Positions 1-4,907 of a DNA stretch of 6,591 nt are shown in pieces (the stretch's first letter is position 1; each line of letters starts with the position of its first letter). The stretch lies in the NCBI RefSeq assembly GCF_000272405.2, contig NZ_AJZM02000193.1, forward strand, positions 1 through 6,591. The letters are read 5' to 3'. The notes beneath the pieces were generated by a model that was not told where the DNA came from, made no database searches, and was given only the letters and a program-made list of their open reading frames with translations. The position numbers were made by a program, and so were the translations under genes. The DNA comes from Vibrio tasmaniensis 1F-187. Its GTDB lineage: Bacteria > Pseudomonadota > Gammaproteobacteria > Enterobacterales > Vibrionaceae.

Positions 1-48
1 AACCCACGATATTGGAGGCTAGCATCTTTCGTGGGGGTCATTATGTCT
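1..48 (-). mobile_element. Left (transposase-proximal) end of a second IS1111-type element, body outside the window
   Basis: These 48 bases match 4232-4279, the left end of the full IS1111-type element in this window, at 47 of 48 positions (T at 25 against C at 4256). They include the subterminal inverted repeat GTGGGGGTCAT (31-41), the 7-bp tail TATGTCT (42-48) and the segment TTGGAGGCTAGCA (12-24) complementary to the transposase ribosome binding site. The following bases, AGGCGAATAGG, fit the right half of an attC core (GTT/AGGC). The copy therefore appears inserted into the attC that precedes cassette A, in the same orientation and at the same core position as the copy at 2716-4279. Its transposase would lie upstream of base 1 on the - strand. 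Confidence 0.88.
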
Positions 49-78
49 AGGCGAATAGGTGGTTAATATGAGGGATAT

Positions 79-903
79 ATGGAATTTTTAAAAGGAGCGA
101 AAGATTTCGCAAGAAATCCGCTTGGTATAGTTGCTTTATTCATTTCATTGATTTATGGATTTGCAAGTCTTCTACTTAATTCATCGGTTGAAAAGTTAAC
201 CGAGAATGAAAGATGGCCTTTAATTATGTTTATAGTGCTTTTTCCTGTATTGGTATTAATTACTTTTTATCGGTTAGTTACAAATCATCATGGAAAATTG
301 TATGCTCCCGGTGATTATAAAGATGATAAATCATTTTTACGGACATTATCACCAGAAGAGCAAGAATTAAAATTAGAAAAAGAAGTTAAAGAATCATTAA
401 GTGGTATGAAAGAGTCTTGTGATACGGACTCAAAACCTAAGCAGAAACCTAGTTCTAATAAAAGTAGTATTGATGAACGAGCTAAAAGACGAGAAGAACA
501 TCAGCTATTTAAACAAGACTTGGAATTGGTAGAAGATACGATTATTAAGTCTCTTAATAGAGAATTTAAGACGCATGCAACAAGAAATATTGGTATAGGT
601 GATAGTGATGTAATATTTGATGCACATTTGAGTTCGGTACATAAAAATCAGTTTCTATTTGCTGAAGTTAAGGCTATTAAATCAGTTATTCCGCCAACAT
701 CTATGTTAGATCGTGTTTTGTATAATGCAGTTGTTGCTGATAAGTTTTTTGAATCTAACTTCAAGTTGATTTTTACTGTTGTTTATTATTTTGATGAATC
801 TAAGTTAAGTCGAATTGAAGATTATTGGAACCGAAAGGTATCTCAATGCCCAGCTAATGTGGAACTAAGATTCATTTCTAGGAAAAGTTTAGATATCGCC
901 TAA
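79..903 (+). CDS. Cassette protein with two membrane helices and a PD-(D/E)XK-like C-terminal domain
   Basis: A 274-residue protein, the only gene of cassette A. The N-terminus shows two hydrophobic helices (about residues 14-33 and 48-66) separated by a short polar loop. A charged, Lys/Glu-rich, probably coiled or disordered linker follows (about 90-150), then a folded C-terminal domain (about 150-270). In that domain D178 and D181 in DVIFD are followed by E196-V-K198 in FLFAEVKAI, a D-x(14)-E-x-K pattern seen in restriction-endonuclease-fold nucleases. This suggests a membrane-anchored nuclease-like protein with a cytoplasmic domain. The nuclease call rests only on this motif and on strand-like flanks, and I do not recognise the family by name. 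The start is supported by GAGG at 70-73, five bases before ATG; an ATG at 68 opens only a seven-codon frame. The stop overlaps the start of the attC, as usual for cassettes. A defence or toxin role is speculation. Confidence 0.8.
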   Translation: MEFLKGAKDFARNPLGIVALFISLIYGFASLLLNSSVEKLTENERWPLIMFIVLFPVLVLITFYRLVTNHHGKLYAPGDYKDDKSFLRTLSPEEQELKLEKEVKESLSGMKESCDTDSKPKQKPSSNKSSIDERAKRREEHQLFKQDLELVEDTIIKSLNREFKTHATRNIGIGDSDVIFDAHLSSVHKNQFLFAEVKAIKSVIPPTSMLDRVLYNAVVADKFFESNFKLIFTVVYYFDESKLSRIEDYWNRKVSQCPANVELRFISRKSLDIA

Positions 904-1021
904 CAAATGCATCAACACGATTTGCTACATTCGGCGTTGTCAGTTTGCCTTTAGTTTCAGTGATTAAGGCGGTAAAATTCAATTAAGTCTGTATCGTAGC
1001 AAACGTGTTATGCAGGCGTTA
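901..1021 (+). repeat. attC site of cassette A (VCR-like, about 121 bp)
   Basis: An imperfect palindrome starting at the stop codon of the preceding gene. The left arm TAACAAATGCATCAACACG with TTTGCTAC pairs with the right arm GTAGCAAACGTGTTATGCAG followed by GCGTTATAA; the terminal boxes and the inner arms match with a few bulges. The core is G1018^TTATAA, so the next cassette begins at about 1019. Length, end sequences and position directly after a stop codon match Vibrio-type attC sites. Confidence 0.9.
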
Positions 1022-1027
1022 TAACTC

Positions 1028-1033
1028 AGGAGG
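1028..1033 (+). promoter_or_regulatory. Ribosome binding site that fixes the start of the cassette B gene
   Basis: AGGAGG lies four bases before GTG at 1038. The open frame extends upstream to a GTG at 1005, but that part lies inside the attC of cassette A, across the recombination point. It would not travel with the cassette, so 1038 is the likely start. Confidence 0.8.
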
Positions 1034-1037
1034 AAGA

Positions 1038-1445
1038 GTGGAAAATTTCCCGATAGAAAAGCTCAAATTTACAAGTGCAAAGATTTCTGGCGTCGATGGC
1101 GACGTTTCACTTGAGATAGGAATAGAGCCGTTTGAACTTAGTCTAGACGACTATTCTGAGAAAATAGAAACTGTAATTAGCCTAAACGGTATTAATTTAC
1201 CCACAGAGCTTAATGAACTTGCTGGTAGAACATTTACTTTCCCTGTAAACCCAGATGACGGGTATATTGATGGGTCAGTTTACTTCTTTGCTGCCCATAG
1301 TCCTATTGATATAACTGAAATTAAATTTGGCGAATCGACAAATGGAAAGTTACCTATGACACTTGAATCATCATGGGTACTGGAATTTGAGCTAACAGGG
1401 TTTAAAAACTTACATACAACAATCCACACGTATCTGAAGTTATAA
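1038..1445 (+). CDS. Cassette B protein of unknown function, 135 residues
   Basis: A small soluble protein with a GTG start (MENFPIEKL...) and an AGGAGG ribosome binding site. I do not recognise the family. There is no signal peptide or membrane segment. It is acidic and rich in alternating hydrophobic/polar stretches (for example VSLEIGIEPFEL and SSWVLEFEL), suggesting a mainly beta fold. Small beta-rich proteins in integron arrays are sometimes ligand-binding or immunity-like, but nothing here identifies the role. The TAA stop at 1443-1445 forms the first bases of the TAACAAAC box of its attC. An IS110-type element is inserted about seven bases after the stop, so the coding region is intact while the cassette's attC is not. 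Confidence 0.75.
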   Translation: MENFPIEKLKFTSAKISGVDGDVSLEIGIEPFELSLDDYSEKIETVISLNGINLPTELNELAGRTFTFPVNPDDGYIDGSVYFFAAHSPIDITEIKFGESTNGKLPMTLESSWVLEFELTGFKNLHTTIHTYLKL

Positions 1446-1451
1446 CAAACG
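1443..1451 (+). repeat. Left fragment of the attC of cassette B (R'' box), cut by the IS110-type element
   Basis: TAACAAACG directly at the stop codon is the usual 5' box of these attC sites. The sequence then switches to insertion-sequence DNA. The remainder of the site is at about 2631-2715. Joining the two gives a box of the form TAACAAA(C)GCGTTTAAG, whose bases can pair with the 3' arm CTTAACGCGGCGTTA. Confidence 0.75.
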
Positions 1452-1458
1452 ACTATGG

Positions 1459-1464
1459 CGTCAA
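1459..1464 (-). promoter_or_regulatory. -35 half of a possible circle-junction promoter (IS110-group element)
   Basis: On the - strand this reads TTGACG in the 16-bp right end. Joined to the left end it lies 15 bp from GATAAT or 17 bp from TAATAA (near 2617-2623), depending on the exact boundary. It would read through the guide-RNA region towards the transposase. Confidence 0.5.
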
Positions 1465-1467
1465 TGA

Positions 1468-2423
1468 TTAGTTTTTGGCTGTACTTTCATTCCACATGGC
1501 ACCATCTCTGAGCATTGAATTTAAGATCACAACCATCTTGCGCACGCATGCAATAATAGCGACTTTCTTAGGCTTTCCGGCAGCTAAAAGCCGAGCATAA
1601 GTCGCTTTGAATACGGTGTTACATTGCATGGCTGACATCATTGCCATATATAACACAGTGCGTACTTGCGCTCGGCCGCCTTGGATCACGCGCTTACCTT
1701 TGTAGCGCCCACTTTCGCGTGTTATTGGAGCGACACCAATCAGTGATGCTGCTTGTTTATTCGTGATGTAACCAAGTTCAGGTACGTTGCTAATTATTGA
1801 TGCAGCGGCAATGTTTCCTATTCCTGGGACGCTTTGCAATATTGTGTTTTTAGCTTGGTATTCAGGGCTATCTTCAATGAGTTTAACGAGCTTTTCTTCT
1901 AACTTGGTGATTTGATTTTTTATCGTGGTTAGCATTGGTTTATAGTCGGATGGAGAGAGGCGGGAAGTATCTGGATTCGGTTCTTTTCCATGGTTTGCAT
2001 GGATAACAACTGTTTTCGGCGAATGACTAAGTCACTCATTAGGCGTATGTTTTTTGGCTTTATGACAGTAAGAGCTGGTTTGATTGCTTCTCCATAGTGA
2101 GCGATCAATTCTGCATCTAAACGATCATTTTTGGCTCTGCGGCCAATAGCACCAGCGAATCGTTTTATGTGGACAGGGTTTGCTCTGACAATAGGTAATT
2201 GAGCCTCTGCACATGCAAGAACAAAAGGCATTTCTAATCGGCCTGTAGCTTCAATAACGATTCGTTCAGGACTGTGATTCTTAATCGTTTTAAGTGCTTT
2301 TTTGATGCCTTTATCATTGTTCTCTACTGAGAAAAATAGGTCTAGTGGCCTGATGTGGATGTCTAATTGTGTTTTTCCGGTATCAACTCCAACGTTGATG
2401 CTTTGATTGATTTTGGTATTCAT
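1468..2423 (-). pseudogene. IS110-group transposase (DEDD/serine recombinase), split by a frameshift
   Basis: The recombinase of the 1452-2632 element, read in two frames. The first frame (2423 to 1929, 164 residues) is the RuvC-like DEDD domain with D14 (VGVDTG), E58 (VIEATG), and D100 and D103 (NDRLDA), all four acidic residues present. The second frame (1935 to 1468, from ATG or continuing from upstream) has a short coiled-coil-like linker and the IS116/IS110/IS902 domain, with the helix-hairpin-helix LQSVPGIGN and the serine region TRESGRYKGKRVIQGG, S being the expected nucleophile. Upstream of the ATG the second frame reads LSPSDYKPM, continuing naturally from RIQILP of the first. One base appears lost near 1950-1966 in a CT-rich run. 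Restored length would be about 318 residues, normal for the family. No slippery heptamer was seen, so this is either an inactivating mutation or a base-call error; I annotate it as broken. Confidence 0.85.
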
Positions 2424-2443
2424 AATAAGCTAACTCATGCTGC

Positions 2444-2603
2444 GTAATGCGGGTTCGAGACCCAGTCGACTATTCGAGGTTTATGCTTGAAGTCCTATGT
2501 AGCGTTCATGTTTGTTATCGGTCTCTCGATAGAGGAGCCAGCGTTTAAACGAACTGCTACATAGAAAGCTTTAGTTGCAGCTAAAGCCTGGGTCTCACAT
2601 TAC
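2444..2603 (-). ncRNA. Candidate bridge RNA of the IS110-group element
   Basis: The non-coding left end, upstream of the transposase, is where IS110-group bridge RNAs are encoded. On the - strand the order is: a closing stem of GTAATG/CATTAC (2444-2449 with 2598-2603) and a 9-bp stem (2457-2465 with 2588-2596); a 7-bp hairpin (2568-2574 with 2581-2587); a long stem-loop closed by 9 bp (2495-2503 with 2556-2564) and extended by GTTC/GAAC; and a smaller loop at 2466-2494. The internal loop of the long stem-loop holds TTAAACGCT (2548-2540) on its 5' side, identical to the - strand of the right flank at 2639-2631. Its 3' side holds ATAACAAAC (2518-2510), identical to the + strand of the left flank at 1442-1450. 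These look like the two target guides. ATAGTCG (2473-2467) matches the element's right end with its first flank bases (1456-1450) and may be a donor guide. RNA ends are not determined. Confidence 0.72.
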
Positions 2604-2630
2604 CCGATTGGAGTGCTTATTATCCATACA

Positions 2631-2715
2631 AGCGTTTAAGAGTGACTCCAAACGCGTGCCGGTTTCGCTTCGCTCAAGTATGGCACACTTGTTTGTCGCA
2701 CCTTAACGCGGCGTT
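2631..2715 (+). repeat. Central and right part of the attC of cassette B, bracketed by two insertion sequences
   Basis: After the IS110-type element the site resumes with AGCGTTTAAGAGTGACTCC. It has a central hairpin GTGCC...GGCAC (2656-2660 with 2682-2686), pairing GTTTAAGAGTG with the CACCTTAAC side, and ends CTTAACGCGGCGTT at 2715. There the IS1111-type element begins. The bases after that element (ATGCGG at 4280) restore a proper core, GCGTT/ATGC. The whole site would be about 93 bp. Its central loop closely resembles that of the attC at 6314-6408. Confidence 0.85.
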
Positions 2716-2718
2716 GAT

Positions 2719-2729
2719 ATGACCCCCAC
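2719..2729. repeat. Right subterminal inverted repeat of the IS1111-type element
   Basis: ATGACCCCCAC, perfectly complementary to 4262-4272, three bases inside the right end. Confidence 0.88.
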
Positions 2730-2735
2730 TGTCAA
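2730..2735 (-). promoter_or_regulatory. -35 half of a split circle-junction promoter (IS1111-type element)
   Basis: On the - strand this reads TTGACA, a consensus -35 box pointing out of the right end. If the ends 2716 and 4279 are joined, 14 bases of the right end plus 3 of the left end give a 17-bp spacer to CATAAT (4276-4271). That completes a near-consensus promoter aimed at the transposase. Confidence 0.72.
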
Positions 2736-2795
2736 TTAAAAACGTAGAAGTTTCTCTCCTGTATTATCAGAGCTTTTCTTGTTGCTTAGGGGATA

Positions 2796-3010
2796 GTGTT
2801 ACCGCATAGATGAAGCAAGTAATGTCGTCGGTTCTCATGCTGATATACGTGGATTGCTCATCGTTTGATGAGTAGAGCCTACCTTACTTGTTCCGTCGTG
2901 GCACCTGTCTTCAGTCTATGCTCGTGGTTCAATATAGCCGAAGCTATATTGCCGTCCTAACGCCGTCGGTGTTTGTGCCACTCCCGATGCTTTATCCAAT
3001 GCGATAACAC
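2796..3010 (-). ncRNA. Candidate guide RNA (bridge RNA / seekRNA) of the IS1111-group element
   Basis: Non-coding region between the transposase stop and the right end. A 12-bp long-range stem (2796-2807 with 2999-3010, one G-U pair) encloses two sub-structures. The first is closed by 7 bp (2898-2904 with 2975-2981) and contains a 9-bp hairpin with a UUCG tetraloop in the RNA (2930-2938 with 2943-2951). Its 5' side carries CGGCGTTAGG (2965-2956), a match to the consensus attC core; the first seven bases equal the flank 2709-2715. Its 3' side carries GCATA, able to pair with TATGC of the rejoined core. The second is closed by CAAGTAA/TTACTTG (2816-2822 with 2884-2890) with an inner hairpin (2857-2862 with 2867-2872). 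It carries ATATCAG (2846-2840), which equals the joined right and left element ends (ATATC|AG). These would be target and donor guides respectively. Transcript ends are not determined. Confidence 0.72.
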
Positions 3011-3021
3011 TAATTCTGTCT

Positions 3022-4176
3022 TCATGCCGGTAATCGAGCGATTCGAGTTTTAGGATCCACATCGCTGATGACAACTTCACGAGCAATCGCCCAGATGTAA
3101 GCGATCATCTCTCTAGCGATGGCGACCACAACGACATTTCGGTGTTTACCTTTTTGTAGCAGTCGTTGGTAACGACGACATAACCTTTGCTGGGCCTGCC
3201 AAGCGATATCGACGATCTCTTTAGGCAGTCCTTCTTGCCTTAGTTGGAGCTCTACAGAGATGTTCGCTTTGTGCTTATAGGTATGTGCGCCTTCGACCAG
3301 CAACCGTCTGGCCCGACTGTTGCCACACTTTGTTAAGCTGCCACGACGAGTTTTACCGCCACTAGAGTTTTCAGTTGGAACGAGTCCGAGGTAAGCCATA
3401 AGCTTTCTTGGATGATCAAATCGTCGTAAGTCACCCAGTTCGGCTATTGTGCCGAGTGCTACGAGTAACCTGACGCCACGCATAGCTTGAATGGCTTTCA
3501 CCACAGGATAGTATCGCCAGTTTTTGACTTGATGGAGTAGTTCATTATCGAGTCGTTGAAGCCGTTGCATTCGCTCATTGATGGTAATGATCATCTCTTG
3601 TAAAACGATTTGCTGACTATGATGAGGAAGAATGAGGTCGGTTAGCCACCGTAGATGCTTTTTAGACCAGTTATCATTCACCGTCGCTTGGATATTATTG
3701 CGAAGAAGAAAGCCTTTGAGTTGGAATTTTGCGTCTTTGAGATCTTTCATTGCGGTTTCTCTGGCACGCGAGAGGTCTCGAATGGCTTCATCTTCTGCTT
3801 CCGGTACATAGATGGGTGTGAGCTCTTCGGCCTTTAACAGCTTGGTGAGCTTTGCAGCGTCACGTTTGTCAGTTTTAACTCTATCGCCTGGCTTTTTAGG
3901 TATAAGTGATGGAGCGACGACATAGCAGCAGTGTCCAAGGCTTGTCATTAAGCGATAAGTCCAGTAACCACATGGCCCTGCTTGATAGACAAAGTGCAGA
4001 GTGGCTTTGGGATACTTGGATTGCAGCTGTTTGGCCAATTTAATCAACGCGGACTTATTCGATTTAATACGGCCAAGGTGTAGTGGATTTGCCCCACGAT
4101 GTTCTTGTAATACAGTGACTTGAATAAATGACTTATGCGTATCTAAGCCAATAAAAATTATGCTATCTTTATTCAT
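3022..4176 (-). CDS. IS1111-group transposase (DEDD/serine recombinase), 384 residues
   Basis: The recombinase of the 2716-4279 element, expected to act with the guide RNA to excise the element as a circle and insert it into attC. The RuvC-like N-terminal domain has D12 (IGLDTHK), Q65 (VYQAGPCGY), and D103 and D106 (KTDKRDA). The second acidic position, normally Glu in the (Y)EAG motif, is Gln here. A helical linker follows (about 120-225), then the IS116/IS110/IS902 domain with MRGV at 232-235 and the serine region ENSSGGKTRRGSLTKCGNS (S271/S272 the likely nucleophile). Full length for the subgroup with no internal stops. I chose the ATG at 4176 because GGAGG (4186-4182) is five bases upstream; the longer frame from TTG at 4188 would start inside that site. 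The ribosome binding site is overlapped by an inverted repeat (4176-4188 with 4243-4255). Confidence 0.9.
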   Translation of the reverse strand: MNKDSIIFIGLDTHKSFIQVTVLQEHRGANPLHLGRIKSNKSALIKLAKQLQSKYPKATLHFVYQAGPCGYWTYRLMTSLGHCCYVVAPSLIPKKPGDRVKTDKRDAAKLTKLLKAEELTPIYVPEAEDEAIRDLSRARETAMKDLKDAKFQLKGFLLRNNIQATVNDNWSKKHLRWLTDLILPHHSQQIVLQEMIITINERMQRLQRLDNELLHQVKNWRYYPVVKAIQAMRGVRLLVALGTIAELGDLRRFDHPRKLMAYLGLVPTENSSGGKTRRGSLTKCGNSRARRLLVEGAHTYKHKANISVELQLRQEGLPKEIVDIAWQAQQRLCRRYQRLLQKGKHRNVVVVAIAREMIAYIWAIAREVVISDVDPKTRIARLPA

Positions 4177-4255
4177 GCTAGCCTCCAAATTTAGTTGTTT
4201 GACGCACTAATTATGGCTCTGGCTTTAAGCTAACCCACGATATTGGAGGCTAGCA
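4176..4255 (-). promoter_or_regulatory. Inverted repeat able to sequester the transposase ribosome binding site
   Basis: TGCTAGCCTCCAA at 4176-4188 and its exact complement at 4243-4255 form a 13-bp stem with a 54-base loop. In a - strand transcript entering from outside, the 5' copy would pair with the GGAGG and the A of the start codon. The 5' copy also lies in the loop of a smaller hairpin (CCCACGA 4234-4240 with TCGTGGG 4260-4266), so two structures could compete. A likely role is limiting transposase made from read-through transcription, as known for other insertion sequences; this is inferred. Confidence 0.6.
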
Positions 4256-4261
4256 CCTTTC

Positions 4262-4272
4262 GTGGGGGTCAT
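4262..4272. repeat. Left subterminal inverted repeat of the IS1111-type element
   Basis: GTGGGGGTCAT, the perfect partner of 2719-2729, seven bases inside the left end. Confidence 0.88.
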
Positions 4273-4276
4273 TATG
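4271..4276 (-). promoter_or_regulatory. -10 half of a split circle-junction promoter (IS1111-type element)
   Basis: On the - strand this reads CATAAT, one mismatch from the -10 consensus, within the left end. In the integrated state no good -35 is visible at the right distance in the flanking cassette. In the circle it would be 17 bp from TTGACA (2735-2730). Confidence 0.7.
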
Positions 4277-4324
4277 TCTATGCGGTTTGGGAAAAATTGT
4301 ACTTAATCTCAGGGAGGAGTTTGA

Positions 4325-4759
4325 GTGAAAGGCTTTAGAATTAGCACCAATAATGATGAACTTGATCTTAATGTCATTCATCAATTTGTTTCAACAAGCT
4401 ATTGGGCTCAAGGTATCCCTAAGAGCACATTGGAAAAAGCTGTACTAAATTCATTCTGTTTTGGGGTGTTTGAAAGTTCAGGCTCTCAAGTCGGCTTTGC
4501 CCGCTTGATTACTGATAAGGCAACATTTGCGTACTTAGCCGATGTATTCATTCTTGAATCTCACCGAGGGATAGGGTTGAGTAAATGGCTAGTCAAAACA
4601 GTCGTTGAACATCCTGATCTGCAAGGCTTAAGACGAATGGTTCTAGCCACGAGAGATGCTCATGGCTTGTATTCACAGTACGGTTTTAAGCCTATTGAGA
4701 ACCCAGAAATACTTATGCAAATCTGGCATCCGAACATTTATAATAAATCAACCGCATAA
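4325..4759 (+). CDS. GNAT-family N-acetyltransferase (cassette C)
   Basis: A 144-residue single-domain acetyltransferase of the GCN5-related fold, expected to move the acetyl group of acetyl-CoA to an amine; the substrate cannot be read from the sequence. Visible are the N-terminal region with SYWAQGIP (25-32), the beta-strand segment FGVFESSGSQVGFARLITD (46-64), motif A YLADVFILESHRGIGLSKWL (70-89) with the RGIG pyrophosphate loop at 81-84, and motif B with LYSQYGFKPI (115-124). Length is typical. The start is GTG at 4325, preceded by GGAGG (4313-4317) at a spacing of seven bases. The gene is the only one in its cassette and its stop touches the attC. The IS1111-type element ends 45 bases upstream and may affect its transcription. 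It is not close to a named aminoglycoside acetyltransferase that I recognise. Confidence 0.9.
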   Translation: MKGFRISTNNDELDLNVIHQFVSTSYWAQGIPKSTLEKAVLNSFCFGVFESSGSQVGFARLITDKATFAYLADVFILESHRGIGLSKWLVKTVVEHPDLQGLRRMVLATRDAHGLYSQYGFKPIENPEILMQIWHPNIYNKSTA

Positions 4760-4878
4760 TAAACTGTTTAAGGGTGATTCGCAACGCGTGGCATTTTTAC
4801 TGTGTGTTGGTTTTAGTGATTAAGGTGTTTGCAGTAGCTTCGGTATTGCGTTATTCACGCTTTAACTTTTCGTTATAA
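4757..4878 (+). repeat. attC site of cassette C (about 122 bp)
   Basis: Starts at the stop codon with TAATAAACTGTTTAAGG, followed by GTGATTCGCAACGCGTGG. It ends with ATTGCGTTATTCACG, CTTTAAC and the core CGTTATAA (G4872^TT). The arms GTTTAAGGGTGA and TCACGCTTTAAC pair, as do CGCAACGC and GCGTTATT in part. This is the longer Vibrio attC type and is intact. Confidence 0.88.
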
Positions 4879-4907
4879 GCTATTGCATTTGTTAAGTATT
4901 TCAAAGT

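Larger units (their letters stand above)
1452..2632 (-). mobile_element. IS110-group insertion sequence in the R'' box of the cassette B attC
   Basis: About 1.18 kb, a normal size for the IS110 group. It carries one transposase gene on the - strand (frameshifted), a 16-bp right end beyond the stop codon, and a left non-coding region of about 210 bp with guide-RNA-like folding. Boundaries are inferred from where attC sequence stops on each side (after 1451 and before about 2631-2633) and are uncertain by a few bases. No terminal inverted repeats are evident, as expected for IS110. There is no obvious target duplication beyond a few shared bases. The right end carries TTGACG (1459-1464) and the left end TAATAA, which could form a promoter when the ends join in a circle. 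Confidence 0.82.
2716..4279 (-). mobile_element. IS1111-group insertion sequence in the attC core of cassette B (IS1111-attC type)
   Basis: A 1564-bp element with a full-length transposase on the - strand. Subterminal inverted repeats of 11 bp, ATGACCCCCAC (2719-2729) and GTGGGGGTCAT (4262-4272), lie 3 bp from the right end (GAT) and 7 bp from the left end (TATGTCT). This asymmetric layout is characteristic of the IS1111 subgroup. Removing the element leaves GCGGCGTT/ATGCGG, an intact attC core, and the second copy at 1-48 gives GTT/AGGC. Both copies are therefore placed immediately after GTT. Insertion into attC sites is known for the IS1111-attC group. The non-coding region of about 300 bp downstream of the transposase is where IS1111 guide RNAs are encoded. 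Confidence 0.9.

Noticed and set aside
1005..1037. Upstream extension of the cassette B gene to GTG at 1005
   Set aside because: The extension reads through the attC of the previous cassette and across its crossover point. AGGAGG directly before 1038 marks the better start.
2801..2810. 10-base match (- strand TCTATGCGGT) to the left end/flank at 4277-4286, considered as a target guide
   Set aside because: Its bases form the 12-bp closing stem with 2999-3010, and the strand polarity is wrong for a guide, so the match is probably incidental.
3655..3837. 60-codon open frame on the + strand
   Set aside because: It lies wholly inside the IS1111-type transposase on the opposite strand, with no start signal; a shadow frame.
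4199..4227. Possible outward promoter from the IS1111-type left end into cassette C (TTGACG with GCTTTA)
   Set aside because: The -35 is fair but the -10 is poor at any sensible spacing.
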